Shown: positions 16,749 through 26,535, numbered from the stretch's first letter. The stretch is 64,000 bases of DNA from Calditrichota bacterium (GCA_020637445.1 JACJVZ010000002.1:248001-312000), one strand, 5' to 3'. Translations and numbers: made by a program. Notes: generated by a model not told the origin, from the letters alone.

Positions 16749-17867
16749 TCACAAAGAGTTGGCCACTCCGCTCTCCGGCTGATTTCTCTGCTTGGTGCGC
16801 CTTTTTATTCTTCGTATAAACAGAACGACAAGTAAAATAAGCGCAGCATACCTTAAGAGTCGCGGCAACAAATCATTCAACACGCGCTCTTTCAACATTT
16901 CCAAGCGAAAATCACGCGAGTCTTTTAGGTAGTGTTCCACCTGCAAGTTCGCAAGCTCTTTGATGCGGACGGGTGCCATCTGCGGATAGTGCAAATAGTA
17001 CTCGATTTGCGCCGCGTGCAAGCCTCCGCAAAGAATGTTGCATTCACTGAGCTCAAGCCTCTTTGCGACTCCGAGCGTAAACAGCGCCTGAAGCGCAGAA
17101 CGATCCCGGGTAATTTCCAGATACGGAGTTTCCCCTCGCTTCATACTTTCTTCAATCATGAGATAAGCGGGAAGTTCGCCAATGTACTTCCAGGTTCGCC
17201 GCGCGGAAAGCTGAACTCTCTCAGAAAGTGGCATTGAGTTCCGATGCTGCATGTAGAAGTCCAGTTCCGGGTCGTTTTGGACCAATAGCATAAGAAACCA
17301 CAAACCCGTCGCTTCAGACAACCGGTTGGAGAAACTCCTTGCTCTGAAATCGTTCATCTCAGTCGGTTCGGGCTGCATGCCTGCGAACCTGCTTGCGAGA
17401 CCTTCTTCTACAAACCACGAACCCGGCAGTTGAAGTGTGGCCTTTATCGAAGACTTGTACGACTCATCCGACTTGTTGTCATGGACCATTCCATAAATGT
17501 TAAATCGAATGCTGTCGTATTCAGCGACGAGCGGCGGTATCGTCTTCGGCCATTGACCAGGCTGCAAGGAATCGAGCGCGGCCTGCTGCAGCTTGCGCCA
17601 GTCCTCGAAGGCTTGCTCAAGAAATGCGTCGTGCGAGTCAAAGTCATAGCCATGTTTCGCATAGAGATTCTTCAGCCGCAGGGTGCTCCCTGCCAGAAGA
17701 ATATCTGCTCCGCTCAACGGCACAAGAGCGGATCGTGAATCTGCCGCGATTGTTTCATTGGTCGCTGGATGCTCCTCGCGGAAAGCGTCGTTCGTGTCGC
17801 TGGCACAGGCAACCTGAATTGAATTAAGGCTTAGCAGGAGACACAGCCCCAACAAAAGTAATTTCAT
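16749..17867 (-). CDS. Exported, C-terminally membrane-anchored protein, unknown
   Basis: 372 residues from ATG 17867, which gives signal peptide MKLLLLGLCLLLSLNSIQVACA. A large helical domain follows, then a C-terminal membrane helix ('LLRYAALILLVVLFI') followed by a basic tail (RRIKRRTKQR). The basic tail suggests the large domain lies outside the cytoplasm. 'CNILCGGLHAAQIEYYL' recalls the C-terminal motif of ChaN/TraB-like proteins, but too weakly for a call. A longer form from GTG 17891 adds eight residues before the signal peptide. It lies downstream of the 1006-residue sorted protein with a 50-base gap, probably in one transcript. Confidence 0.7.
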   Translation of the reverse strand: MKLLLLGLCLLLSLNSIQVACASDTNDAFREEHPATNETIAADSRSALVPLSGADILLAGSTLRLKNLYAKHGYDFDSHDAFLEQAFEDWRKLQQAALDSLQPGQWPKTIPPLVAEYDSIRFNIYGMVHDNKSDESYKSSIKATLQLPGSWFVEEGLASRFAGMQPEPTEMNDFRARSFSNRLSEATGLWFLMLLVQNDPELDFYMQHRNSMPLSERVQLSARRTWKYIGELPAYLMIEESMKRGETPYLEITRDRSALQALFTLGVAKRLELSECNILCGGLHAAQIEYYLHYPQMAPVRIKELANLQVEHYLKDSRDFRLEMLKERVLNDLLPRLLRYAALILLVVLFIRRIKRRTKQRNQPESGVANSL

Positions 17868-17917
17868 ATCAGGTTCTGTTTTTCCCGTCACGGAAACGGG
17901 GCAGCGAGGCTTTGCTC

Positions 17918-20900
17918 TTATTTCAACAACACCATCTTCCGCGCAATCTTCGTGTTTCCTGTGCGAAGCTGATAGAAATACACTCCCGACGAAAGTCCGG
18001 CAGCATCGAAGTTCACTCGATGTTCGCCCGCCGCGAATTTTCCACTCGCCACGGTCTGTGCCAATCTTCCCGTTACGTCATACACGTTCAACACAATATC
18101 CGAGCTTTGCGGCAAGGCAAACTCTATCTCCGTCGCCGCATTGAAAGGATTCGGGTAGTTTTGTGAGAGCGAAAAGTCCGTGATCACGGGTTCACCGGGC
18201 GGATCAACGCTGATGGTCGCCTCATCCAAATACTGCCCGTAAACTTGGTCATACGTGCGGCTGTCTTCCCAGAAACAATAGAATTGATCGCCTTCCGAAC
18301 CGCGCACGACGACCGGCCGGAATTGCTCGGCAAGTGTATCGCAAATCACGCTGCCGCCGGTTTCCCAATAGCCAATTGTCTGTTCGCCTCGCCTGTTCAG
18401 ATGCATCGCCACCGCAATGCTGCTGCCCTCGGCGGGATTTGACCCCCACGAAACAATCACTCCACCCGCACCGTCCGTGATTGCAGAATACGAAAATACA
18501 AACTCATCATTCACACTGAGCGGAATTCCCACCGCGCCGATAGCCGGCTGCAGATCATCTGTGAACTTGTTGGCATATAGAGTGTTGTTGAGTCCTCCGG
18601 TGTTTTGAATCGCAAAGAGTAGCCACACTCCTTGGTCATACATCACCTGCACCGGATTCAACATGAAATCCTCCGTATGCTCCGCCAACAAAACGCCGCT
18701 GTCCGCAAGCTGCGCGACTCCGTACATGGACAACCTCTGACCGTACACGTCAGGATATGTCGTGCTGTTTCGCCGGTCTTGCCACACGGCGATGATGTTG
18801 CCTGCATTGTCCACCGTCACGTCGCATGTCTGCACAGATGAAAGCCTTGCCGTCGTAGTGACATTTGTCATCCACTCGAGATGTGCTTCGGCGTTCACAT
18901 TCGCGACACCGAGAGTGTAGGTATCCGTAGACAACAACACCACGCAGTTTCCGTTGGGCATCGCGGCCACGTCGCCGATTGCGTACGATGAACTTTCCGT
19001 CCCAAGGGTCAACGGCTCGCTCCATTGCGGCGTGCACGTCGAATCCACAAGCCACGCAAGCTGCTTATAGCTTGAGCCGCCTTCCGCTTGATTCCAAACC
19101 ACATAGCACCCATAGCCGCCGGTTTGCGCGACACAATACGGCGTCATCGACGGATGATTCGCATACACGTCCACTATCAGTGTATCGCCCGTCACGTCTC
19201 CGTTGCTGTCTACATGTCCAACCTTGAGAAATCCGGTGTGGTCCCATGTCCAAGCCTGCACGGCATAGAAACCCCCGTGTCCGTCCGGACAGGCGGCAAA
19301 TTCCGGCGAGCCAGCCTCCACCGCCTCAGAGAAAACCGGCCTGCCAAACGGTTCGAGAGCTGCTTGCCCGCTCGAGTTGAAAATTTGGAAATAGAGGTTG
19401 TCCGTGTAGTTGACACGCGTGTCTTCCCACAGCACGGCAGCGCGGTTATTGTCCAGCGGAAGGCCCGTGAGATCGTAGACACTTCCCAAGATTCCCGAGG
19501 CCCACGTCCAGCCGTCCGTGGGAACAATCGGTTGGCCGACTTGCTTGTTGTAGGCCACCGATTTTACGATGTTCGTGTCCACTCTCGTAGCCCATGACAC
19601 GATGATGTTGTTCGAGTTGCCCGACGCTACAGACAACCATCCGACATTATCGTCAGTCGTCGTGACCCGCGTGCCGCAATCTTCTCCCCACAAGAAGTCT
19701 CCAGTCCATCCCAAACGACTCAAGCCGGTTTCATAAACCCAGTCCACTCCATTATGAAAATAGAGAGAGAGCATCGTTAGGATGCCGCCTTGATCGTCGC
19801 TGATCATCGAGTACTTCGAGACTGAGTAATAGTCAACTCGCGTGCAAAGATTGATTCCGCCTGTTTGCCATAGCGGAGATCCGCCCTGATCGATCTTCTG
19901 AACCATCAGCCCACCGCTGTCAGAAGGAGCAACCGTTTGTGTTTGCCAAGATGCTATCACACCGGCGGCTTGTCCATTCGTTGTGCTGGGAAGCAGCCGC
20001 GGAAAGCGTCCGCCCGCCGAACTGCTCTCCAAAATCGTCGGTGATTGCCACAAAGTCAGTCCGTTTGCATTGTAGAGCTGCAGCTTCAGTTGGAATGACT
20101 CTTGTGTTGCCTCAGCCCACGCGACGTAGAAACCTTCATTGTCCACGTACCTCGCCGTCATGGCCGCTTGGGAGCCGGCTTCAGTCACGTACTCATGATC
20201 CCATGTGACTTCGCCTGCATTGCTCAAACTACGGACATGATAGCTTGTGGAGTCGCTGGTTACTCGCTCGTCCCAAGCAAAGAAGATTGAACCGGCCGCA
20301 TCGAAATCAACAGCGAAGTCCGTTCCGAGACCGGCGTATGGCAGCAGCTCAAGCGGCTCGCCAAAGGCAAGTTGACCGTTCAAATCCACTCTGTTCGCAT
20401 AGAGAACAAAACTCTCGCCCCATGGGTCCCAGTCTGCGTAGGCAAAAGCCACGGAGCCGTCTTGCAGGATGCGCAGGGCATGCAGTGCGGCACCGCTGAC
20501 TCCGAAATGACTGACACGAATTCCCGTGCCATCGTTTTCCTGCCACAGAGAATTACCTTGGCTGTCCAGCCTGAGCATGAACAGGTCGTAACCATTCCAG
20601 CCGTTGTTCGCACGTGTGAAGGTGAGCAGATATCCGTCTTGCCAGGTGTACACATTGATGTCGCGCTCACCCACTTCCGACGCAATCAGCCTGCGTCCAT
20701 GAGGCTCCCATTGCGGGAGTCCCATCATGTCCACCAGTTGCCCCCAAACATCGCCCCGCCCCGTTTCGTAATCCACCCAGACAATCAATGTCATCGCATT
20801 CGCGTCCATCACCGAGGAGCTGACTCCCACGGGTGCTTCTCCGCGAACAACTTTCCCCGACGGTTCCCACATGCGCGGGTCGGCCAAGGCAGCCGTCGCC

Positions 20901-20938
20901 AGCGCGAGTATCAAGACTAAAGTTCCCAGCCGCATCAT
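17918..20938 (-). CDS. Large beta-propeller-like T9SS-sorted protein
   Basis: 1006 residues: signal peptide MMRLGTLVLILALATAALA, then a long series of ~50-residue blade-like units with alternating 'W.D.R' and 'G..Q.L' motifs ('IIAVWQDRRN', 'QLVDMMGLPQWE', 'DSNGDVTGDT'), and a sorting domain ('SQNYPNPFNAATEIEFALP' ... KMVLLK). The repeats resemble those of the gene at 28990 ('GGCYVTWWDHTSGNYDVYLQ'). This style is common in secreted proteins of FCB bacteria and has no known enzyme activity. GGAGG precedes the ATG, and a promoter candidate lies at 20977-21005. Confidence 0.87.
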   Translation of the reverse strand: MMRLGTLVLILALATAALADPRMWEPSGKVVRGEAPVGVSSSVMDANAMTLIVWVDYETGRGDVWGQLVDMMGLPQWEPHGRRLIASEVGERDINVYTWQDGYLLTFTRANNGWNGYDLFMLRLDSQGNSLWQENDGTGIRVSHFGVSGAALHALRILQDGSVAFAYADWDPWGESFVLYANRVDLNGQLAFGEPLELLPYAGLGTDFAVDFDAAGSIFFAWDERVTSDSTSYHVRSLSNAGEVTWDHEYVTEAGSQAAMTARYVDNEGFYVAWAEATQESFQLKLQLYNANGLTLWQSPTILESSSAGGRFPRLLPSTTNGQAAGVIASWQTQTVAPSDSGGLMVQKIDQGGSPLWQTGGINLCTRVDYYSVSKYSMISDDQGGILTMLSLYFHNGVDWVYETGLSRLGWTGDFLWGEDCGTRVTTTDDNVGWLSVASGNSNNIIVSWATRVDTNIVKSVAYNKQVGQPIVPTDGWTWASGILGSVYDLTGLPLDNNRAAVLWEDTRVNYTDNLYFQIFNSSGQAALEPFGRPVFSEAVEAGSPEFAACPDGHGGFYAVQAWTWDHTGFLKVGHVDSNGDVTGDTLIVDVYANHPSMTPYCVAQTGGYGCYVVWNQAEGGSSYKQLAWLVDSTCTPQWSEPLTLGTESSSYAIGDVAAMPNGNCVVLLSTDTYTLGVANVNAEAHLEWMTNVTTTARLSSVQTCDVTVDNAGNIIAVWQDRRNSTTYPDVYGQRLSMYGVAQLADSGVLLAEHTEDFMLNPVQVMYDQGVWLLFAIQNTGGLNNTLYANKFTDDLQPAIGAVGIPLSVNDEFVFSYSAITDGAGGVIVSWGSNPAEGSSIAVAMHLNRRGEQTIGYWETGGSVICDTLAEQFRPVVVRGSEGDQFYCFWEDSRTYDQVYGQYLDEATISVDPPGEPVITDFSLSQNYPNPFNAATEIEFALPQSSDIVLNVYDVTGRLAQTVASGKFAAGEHRVNFDAAGLSSGVYFYQLRTGNTKIARKMVLLK

Positions 20939-20976
20939 CGTAGCCTCCGTCTTGTCTTTTTGAACCCACCTGCTAC

Positions 20977-21005
20977 AATATACACCCGGTCAAGCCTTCA
21001 AGCAA
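20977..21005 (-). promoter_or_regulatory. Candidate sigma-70 promoter for the 1006-residue protein
   Basis: On the minus strand TTGCTT (21005-21000), a 17-base spacer and TATATT (20982-20977), 38 bases before the ATG at 20938. Box and spacer match the bacterial housekeeping consensus well. Confidence 0.45.
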
Positions 21006-21169
21006 CTCGTGAACTTGCCTCTTGGCGCATTCGCCCCAACTTCAGTTTTCCCCGTTATTCCGACTTAACTTATCCAATTTTATTTGTGTGATTTTCCACT
21101 TTTGTCTGTCCCGGGGAATTGATACATTGTGTTTGCTTACAATCGCACACAATAGAGAGCATATCCGCC

Positions 21170-22318
21170 ATGGAAATGGATTACTTCCTGACCGACGACC
21201 AAAAAGAACTCAGAGCACTCGCGCGCAAAATCGCCGAAGAAAAAATTCGCCCTGTTGCCGCACAATATGACCGCGACGGCACATTCCCGTGGGACATCGT
21301 GAAAGTCTTTGCCGAATCCGGTTTGTTCGGCATCGTGATTCCCGAAGAATACGGCGGACTTGGCATGGGTGTCTTCGAACTCGCCATTGTCACCGAAGAA
21401 CTCTCGAAGGCTTGCGGCGGTATCACGCTCGCACTTGCGGCGTCCGCGCTCGGCACATTCCCGATTCTTCTCAGTGCCAATGAAGAACAACAGAAGCGCT
21501 ATCTGCCTGACCTCGCTGAAGGAAAATATCTCGCGGCGTTCGGATTGACTGAGCCCAACGCAGGAAGCGACGCCGGTTCAATGAGAACGCGCGCTGTGCG
21601 TGACGGCGACGATTACATTTTGAATGGCTCGAAAATCTTCATCACCAACGGCGGTGCGGCGCATCTCTATACCGTGATTGCCGTGACCGATCCGTCGAAG
21701 GGTTCGCGCGGCACGTCGGCTTTCATCGTACAGGATGACTATCCCGGTTTCAAAGTCGGCAAGCACGAAGACAAGATGGGCATTCGCGCGTCGGCGACGA
21801 ATGAAATCATTTTCGAAGATTGCCGAGTTCCCGTGGCCAACCGTATCGGCGGTGAAGGTCAGGGATTTTTGGTCGCAATGAAGACGCTCGACAAATCGCG
21901 TCCCGGCGTCGCCTCGCAGGCACTCGGCATCGCGCAGGGAGCATTTGATCTCGCGGTGAATTATGCCAAGAACCGCTACCAATTTGGACATCCTATCATG
22001 AATCTGCAAGCGATTCAATTCATGATGGCGGACATGGCCACGTCTATCGAGTCCGCGCGCGCGCTGTTGTATCAAACGGCCCGCTTGATTGATTCCGGAG
22101 CCAAAGACATCGGCCGTTACAGCGCGATGAGCAAGCTGCTCGCGTCCGACGTCGCCATGAAAGTCACCACCGACGCCGTGCAGATTTTCGGCGGCTACGG
22201 TTATATGCGCGACTATCCGATTGAAAAATACATGCGCGACGCGAAGATCACGCAAATTTACGAAGGCACAAACCAGATTCAACGCCTTGTTATTGGAAAT
22301 TCACTTGTAAAAGGTTAA
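21170..22318 (+). CDS. Acyl-CoA dehydrogenase
   Basis: A 382-residue FAD enzyme of full family length. It has 'YGGLGMGVFELAIVTEELSKACGG', FAD/substrate motif 'FGLTEPNAGSDAG', 'FITNG', 'GYGYMRDYPIEKYMRDAK' and the catalytic base Glu365 in 'IYEGTNQIQR'. Glu at this position is the short-chain (butyryl-CoA) arrangement, so it probably desaturates short-chain acyl-CoAs, passing electrons to ETF. The start is ATG 21170; the ATG six bases on (21176) is possible. It is monocistronic with a strong terminator. A diverged homolog without this Glu is at 58138. Confidence 0.92.
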   Translation: MEMDYFLTDDQKELRALARKIAEEKIRPVAAQYDRDGTFPWDIVKVFAESGLFGIVIPEEYGGLGMGVFELAIVTEELSKACGGITLALAASALGTFPILLSANEEQQKRYLPDLAEGKYLAAFGLTEPNAGSDAGSMRTRAVRDGDDYILNGSKIFITNGGAAHLYTVIAVTDPSKGSRGTSAFIVQDDYPGFKVGKHEDKMGIRASATNEIIFEDCRVPVANRIGGEGQGFLVAMKTLDKSRPGVASQALGIAQGAFDLAVNYAKNRYQFGHPIMNLQAIQFMMADMATSIESARALLYQTARLIDSGAKDIGRYSAMSKLLASDVAMKVTTDAVQIFGGYGYMRDYPIEKYMRDAKITQIYEGTNQIQRLVIGNSLVKG

Positions 22319-22643
22319 TACGACGCGGTGGGTTCCGCATCAGACGAGAGAAAACGCCTGACCATACATGGTCAGGCGTTTTTCTATTTTGACCTCCCCC
22401 GCGCTGCGCGGTGGGAATAAGGGGGGCTTTCAGGAATACCGAAAACGTAAGACGTGTCGTCATCCTGAAGCCGCCGCGGCTGAAGGATCTCTCTGCAATT
22501 CCCAGAGAGGTTCTTCACTACGTTCAGAATGACGACCTATAGATAGTGTCCGCTTGATTCGCCGAGCCGGGTTAAGGCCGCCGCAACCCGGTCGGAACTC
22601 TTAAGCGCTCGCGCCAGCGTCAATCAGTCCAGCGGCACGCTGA
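22319..22643. repeat. Repeat island 1: terminator, R2, R1, R3, R5
   Basis: This 325-base gap between convergent genes holds, in order: the acyl-CoA dehydrogenase terminator; an R2 copy (22393-22427, C5-gcgctgcgc-GGTGGGA-ataa-G6); GAAAACG (22441); an R1 copy (22458-22535); an R3 copy (22559-22600, GCCGAGCCGGGTT...AACCCGG); and an R5 copy (22611-22643) ending at the stop of the next gene. No gene is seen. Confidence 0.8.
22351..22386 (+). terminator. Rho-independent terminator
   Basis: AAAACGCCTGACC-atacat-GGTCAGGCGTTTTT followed by CTATTTT. Confidence 0.92.
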
Positions 22644-23900
22644 CTACAGCAAACTCCCAAAATAGACCAGCGACAACCCACTCAGCACTACCACCATAAT
22701 CCAGCATATCACATTGTAGACCGGGCCGTTGACATACTCTTCCATGAGTTTCTTGTCATTGACCATGATCAGCATCGGCACGAGAATGAACGGCAGCAAG
22801 ACTCCGTTCACGACCTGCGAGAGGAACATCACCTTGATCAGCGGCAGTCCCGGAATCAGCACAAAGGCGGCGCCCAGCACAATCAGCGCCGTGTAGATAA
22901 TATAGAACTGTTTCGCTTCGTCGAATTTGTATTTTACACCCGACTCCCAGCCCATCGCTTCGCAAATCGTGTAGCTCGTACTCATCGGCAGAATCGACGC
23001 GCCGAACAAACTCGCGTTCAATAAACCGAATCCGAACAACAACGCGCTGAACTCTCCGGCCACCGGAGCAAGTGCTTGTGCGGCTTGCGATGCTTCTTCG
23101 ATCAAAATCCCTTGCGGATAGATCGTTTCGGCACATACCACCACGATGAACAACGCGATCACGCTGACGCCTATGCCTCCGACAATTGTGTCGATCCGCG
23201 AGTATTTGTAGTACTTCAGCGGAATTTCTTTTTCGACGACGCTTGCCTGTTGATAGAATTGCATCCACGGCGCAATCGTCGTTCCCACCAGACCGATGAT
23301 CATCAGAAGATACGCGTTTCCACCTTTGAATTCCGGCGTTACGAGCGCCATCCCGATCTTGGCCCAGTCCGGTTGCGCGCGCACTCCCGCGATAATATAT
23401 GCGACGTAAAAGATCACGGCGATCAAGAACACGCGCTCAATCGTCGCGTAGTTCGCTTTCAACACCAAAATCCACACGATAAACGCTGCAATCGGCACTG
23501 AGATCCATTTCGAAATGCCGAACAATTCTCCCGCGGCGGCGATGCCCGAAAACTCCGCGACCACGTTGCCGAAATTCGTCGCCAAAAGCGCCATCATCAA
23601 ATAGAACGTCCACTTGACTCCGAACCGTTCGCGGATCAAGTCCGATAGTCCCTTACCCGTCACGACTCCCATCCGGTTCGACATCTCCTGAATCATAATC
23701 AGGACAATCGTCATCGGAATGAAAATCCACAACACGGTCAATCCGAAGTGCGCTCCCGCCTGCGAATAGGTGGTGATGCCGCCCGCGTCGTTGTCGACAT
23801 TCGCCGTGATCAACCCCGGTCCCATAATCGAAAGGAACAACAAAAACCTCGTCCATGCGGGCGAGGCTTTACGAGTCCATTTAGAGATCAAGGAAGTCAT
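22644..23900 (-). CDS. NRAMP-related divalent cation transporter with non-canonical site
   Basis: 418-residue inner-membrane protein with eleven or so helices of the NRAMP (SLC11) fold ('IMGPGLITANVDNDAGGITT', 'QEMSNRMGVVTGKGLSDLIRE', 'NASLFGASILPMSTSYTICEAMG'). In manganese/iron NRAMPs helix 1 has DPGN and helix 6 has MPH. Here they read DNDAGG and 'TTIAPWMQF', so the methionine ligand favouring transition metals is replaced by alanine. From memory this matches the NRAMP-related magnesium transporter (NRMT) group. I chose ATG 23900 over 23907-23909 because the purine tract of an R2 repeat then sits at ribosome-site distance. It is the last gene of an operon with a soluble MgtE-like protein. 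Confidence 0.85.
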   Translation of the reverse strand: MTSLISKWTRKASPAWTRFLLFLSIMGPGLITANVDNDAGGITTYSQAGAHFGLTVLWIFIPMTIVLIMIQEMSNRMGVVTGKGLSDLIRERFGVKWTFYLMMALLATNFGNVVAEFSGIAAAGELFGISKWISVPIAAFIVWILVLKANYATIERVFLIAVIFYVAYIIAGVRAQPDWAKIGMALVTPEFKGGNAYLLMIIGLVGTTIAPWMQFYQQASVVEKEIPLKYYKYSRIDTIVGGIGVSVIALFIVVVCAETIYPQGILIEEASQAAQALAPVAGEFSALLFGFGLLNASLFGASILPMSTSYTICEAMGWESGVKYKFDEAKQFYIIYTALIVLGAAFVLIPGLPLIKVMFLSQVVNGVLLPFILVPMLIMVNDKKLMEEYVNGPVYNVICWIMVVVLSGLSLVYFGSLL

Positions 23901-23911
23901 TGTCTTCATTT

Positions 23912-23960
23912 CCCCCCGGTCGTGTGCTTAACAGGCACTCCGGGGGGATTAAGGGGGGGT
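23912..23960 (-). repeat. R2 repeat forming the NRAMP gene leader
   Basis: C6-GG ... CCG6-attaa-G7 on the plus strand, with a long inner part. Read on the minus strand it ends CCGGGGGGA next to the transporter start, so it supplies the Shine-Dalgarno-like tract. It shares 'CAAGCGTG' after the G-run with the copy at 26591. Confidence 0.75.
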
Positions 23961-23977
23961 CAAGCGTGGAGGGTGAT

Positions 23978-25252
23978 TTATCTACCCGTTCTTCGCGGAA
24001 TCTTTGGCCGGCGGTGCGACGACTGAAAACTCTTCGTCTGCGGGCCAATCGTGCCGCTCGTCTTTTGCAAGCTATTCGCTTTTTCCGGCGCAGGCTTCAT
24101 GTAATCAAAGTGATTCAGCGCTGAGCGCGTCATCTGCTGCCCCAAATGTTTTTCGATTTCGCGCAGCAAAATCTCTTCATCCGGCGCGACCAGCGTCAGC
24201 GCGTCGCCCAATTTTTCCGCACGTGCAGTGCGACCGGTGCGATGCACATAATCTTCCGCCGTCGCAGGCAAGTCGTAGTTGATCACATGCGTGATCCCTG
24301 ACACGTCGATGCCGCGCGCCGCGATATCCGTCGCCACCATCACATTGAACTTACCCTTCTTGAAACCGTCGAGTGCCGCCATGCGTTGCTTCTGCGTGCG
24401 GTCGCTGTGCAGGCTCGTTACTTCGAATTCTTTCTTCGAGAGCAGTTTCTGAATCCGGTCTGCGCGGTGTTTCGTCCTCGTAAAGATCAGCACCGCCGGA
24501 GAATTTAACTCAATCAAAATCTCCGCGAGCAAATCCGGTTTCAAGTGCGCGGGCACCGGAAAAGCCGTGTGCGTCAACCCGCGCGCCGCGCTGCTCTTTT
24601 GCCCGATTTGAACGTGAATCGGATCAATCAATATCTCTTTAGAAAGCCGCATCACTTCATCCGGAAACGTCGCCGAGAACAGCATCGTCTGCCGTTCCTT
24701 TGGCACGCGCGCCATGATTCTGCGCACGTCCGGCAAAAATCCCATGTCAAGCATGCGGTCCGCTTCGTCGAGCACGAGCATCTTCAACGAGTCCAGCGAG
24801 AGCGTTCCGCGCGCGACGTGATCAAGCAATCTTCCGGGAGTCGCCACGATGACGTCCGCACCCTTTTTCAATCCGTCCATCTGCGGACCGTAGCCCACGC
24901 CGCCGTACACCGCGAGCACTTTCAGCTTCGTGTATTTTGCGAAATGCTTGAACGAGTCTTCGATCTGAACGGCGAGTTCACGTGTCGGCGACAGCACAAG
25001 CGCCATCGGCTTCTCATGCTTTTCGTTCAACACACGGTGCAAAATCGGCAAACCGAACGCAGCCGTCTTGCCTGTTCCCGTTTGCGCCGCGCCCATCACG
25101 TCGAGCCCTTTCAGTGCGGGCGGAATCGCCTGCTCCTGAATCGGCGTCGGACGCTCGTACCCCATAAATACCACTCCCCTCAGCAGCCGCTCGTCGAGTT
25201 CAAAATGTTCAAACTCGGTGTGCTCTTCGATCTTCTCGATTTCTTTACTCAC
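23978..25252 (-). CDS. DEAD-box ATP-dependent RNA helicase, RhlE-like
   Basis: 424 residues with all core motifs: Q motif 'PTPIQEQAIP', Walker A 'AQTGTGKT' (56-63), 'PTRELAVQ', 'TPGR', DEAD (161-164), 'SAT' (192-194), 'ARGIDV' and 'HRTGRTAR'. It unwinds short RNA duplexes in ribosome assembly or RNA turnover. The start is GTG 25252-25250, whose first G is the last base of the upstream MgtE-like stop (TAGTG), with AAGGA just before it. The two genes are therefore translationally coupled. A GTG at 25267 is less likely. A helicase between two cation-transport genes is unusual. Confidence 0.9.
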   Translation of the reverse strand: MSKEIEKIEEHTEFEHFELDERLLRGVVFMGYERPTPIQEQAIPPALKGLDVMGAAQTGTGKTAAFGLPILHRVLNEKHEKPMALVLSPTRELAVQIEDSFKHFAKYTKLKVLAVYGGVGYGPQMDGLKKGADVIVATPGRLLDHVARGTLSLDSLKMLVLDEADRMLDMGFLPDVRRIMARVPKERQTMLFSATFPDEVMRLSKEILIDPIHVQIGQKSSAARGLTHTAFPVPAHLKPDLLAEILIELNSPAVLIFTRTKHRADRIQKLLSKKEFEVTSLHSDRTQKQRMAALDGFKKGKFNVMVATDIAARGIDVSGITHVINYDLPATAEDYVHRTGRTARAEKLGDALTLVAPDEEILLREIEKHLGQQMTRSALNHFDYMKPAPEKANSLQKTSGTIGPQTKSFQSSHRRPKIPRRTGR

Positions 25253-26535
25253 TAATCCTTCTTCCACGTCTTGTAGAGCGTCGGCATCAGGTCGTCGAGC
25301 GAATCCTTGAAACTTACCACGCCCTTTTGTACTCCGTTTTCATCCACAATCGGGATGAACAAAAAATTGTATCGCAGGAAATTCTCCGCGATGTCTTGTA
25401 AACTCGCGTCGAGCGGCAGCGTAATCAAGCGGCCCGACATGATGTTCCCGATTTGCAAAGCGGGATCCGTTAACAGCAGATTCCGCATGGACACCACACC
25501 CGTCAGAACACCGTCGTCGTCGTGCACGTAGATGTAGTAGTAGGCCTCTATCTCTTCGGCGTTGTCGCGCAACAGTTCGAGCGCGTCCTCCACCGTTTTG
25601 TCTTCCGAGAGCTCGAGATAGTCCGTGGTCATCAACGCGCCAGCGGTTTCTTCCTCGTAGCTCATCAGCTCCGTGATTTCCGCGCGCTCGTCTTCGTACT
25701 CGAATTCGCTGATGATCTTTTCCGACGCGGTCGTATCGAGATCCGAGAGCAAGTCCGCGGCAATCGACGGCTCCATCTCTTCGATGATGTCCGCCGCGCG
25801 CTCCGGCTCAAGATTCTCCAAGATCGCTTTTTGTACGTCGTAGTCCGTCTCTTCGAGTGCTTCGGCGGCCGTCTCGATGTCCATCGAGGCCACCATCACC
25901 TGCCGCTGTTCGTGGCTCAGCTCTTCGAGAATGTCGGCAATTTCACCCGGATGCAGCTCCTTGAGCCGCTGAGCACCAACCTTCAATCTGACGGGCCCGG
26001 GTGCATCCTGAGTGTCGCTGATCGGCTGTACGAACTTCCACGAAATTAACTCGTCGTCAAATTTGCGGCCCAGCACTCTTGCCGCCTTGCGCAGCGCGGT
26101 CTCGTAGCCCAAACGGCGTGCAAGTCCCGACACACCCACGTCGACGTGTACTACCCATTGCCGTTCGCCCACAAGAAGCTGCACGTCGTTCACACGCACG
26201 ACTTTTGCCCCTTCGACGTCGACAATCTGTCGGTCCCACAGAGTCTCGCGAATGGAGATATCATCTCCCGTAAGCTCCAACGGGATGATCTTGTGCTCGT
26301 CGACTTTTAGGCGGCGCGACTTCAAAAAGTCAAAATACTCCATTCCCGTTGCCGGATAGAGCACCAACCGTCCCCCATTCCTGAGCACGAGCCCCTTCAC
26401 CTCGGGAAACATCTCCGTCACCTGCGCGATGACGTCCCACACCTTTCCCATTCCTGTTCCCAAAGTACGGGAATAGGCGGGCCTGCCCAGCATTGAGGAC
26501 AGGTAAACCAATTCTTCAGGGAGGCGGGTGGACAT
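25252..26535 (-). CDS. Soluble MgtE_N-CBS protein (detached magnesium-sensor module)
   Basis: 427 residues, no membrane segment. The N-terminal ~170 residues look like a PRC-barrel-type pair ('VYLSSMLGRPAYS', 'VVRVNDVQLLVGERQ'). An MgtE_N superhelix follows at ~190-300 ('LKELHPGEIADILEEL', 'EPERAADIIEEM'). Two CBS domains close it ('AGALMTTDYLELSEDKTVED', 'IMSGRLITLPLDASLQDIAE'). In MgtE these cytoplasmic parts bind Mg2+ and gate the channel, but the channel domain is missing here. The start is ATG 26535. Thirty extra codons to 26625 would be translated R2 repeat. The operon partner is the NRAMP-like transporter, which it could gate. Confidence 0.85.
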   Translation of the reverse strand: MSTRLPEELVYLSSMLGRPAYSRTLGTGMGKVWDVIAQVTEMFPEVKGLVLRNGGRLVLYPATGMEYFDFLKSRRLKVDEHKIIPLELTGDDISIRETLWDRQIVDVEGAKVVRVNDVQLLVGERQWVVHVDVGVSGLARRLGYETALRKAARVLGRKFDDELISWKFVQPISDTQDAPGPVRLKVGAQRLKELHPGEIADILEELSHEQRQVMVASMDIETAAEALEETDYDVQKAILENLEPERAADIIEEMEPSIAADLLSDLDTTASEKIISEFEYEDERAEITELMSYEEETAGALMTTDYLELSEDKTVEDALELLRDNAEEIEAYYYIYVHDDDGVLTGVVSMRNLLLTDPALQIGNIMSGRLITLPLDASLQDIAENFLRYNFLFIPIVDENGVQKGVVSFKDSLDDLMPTLYKTWKKD

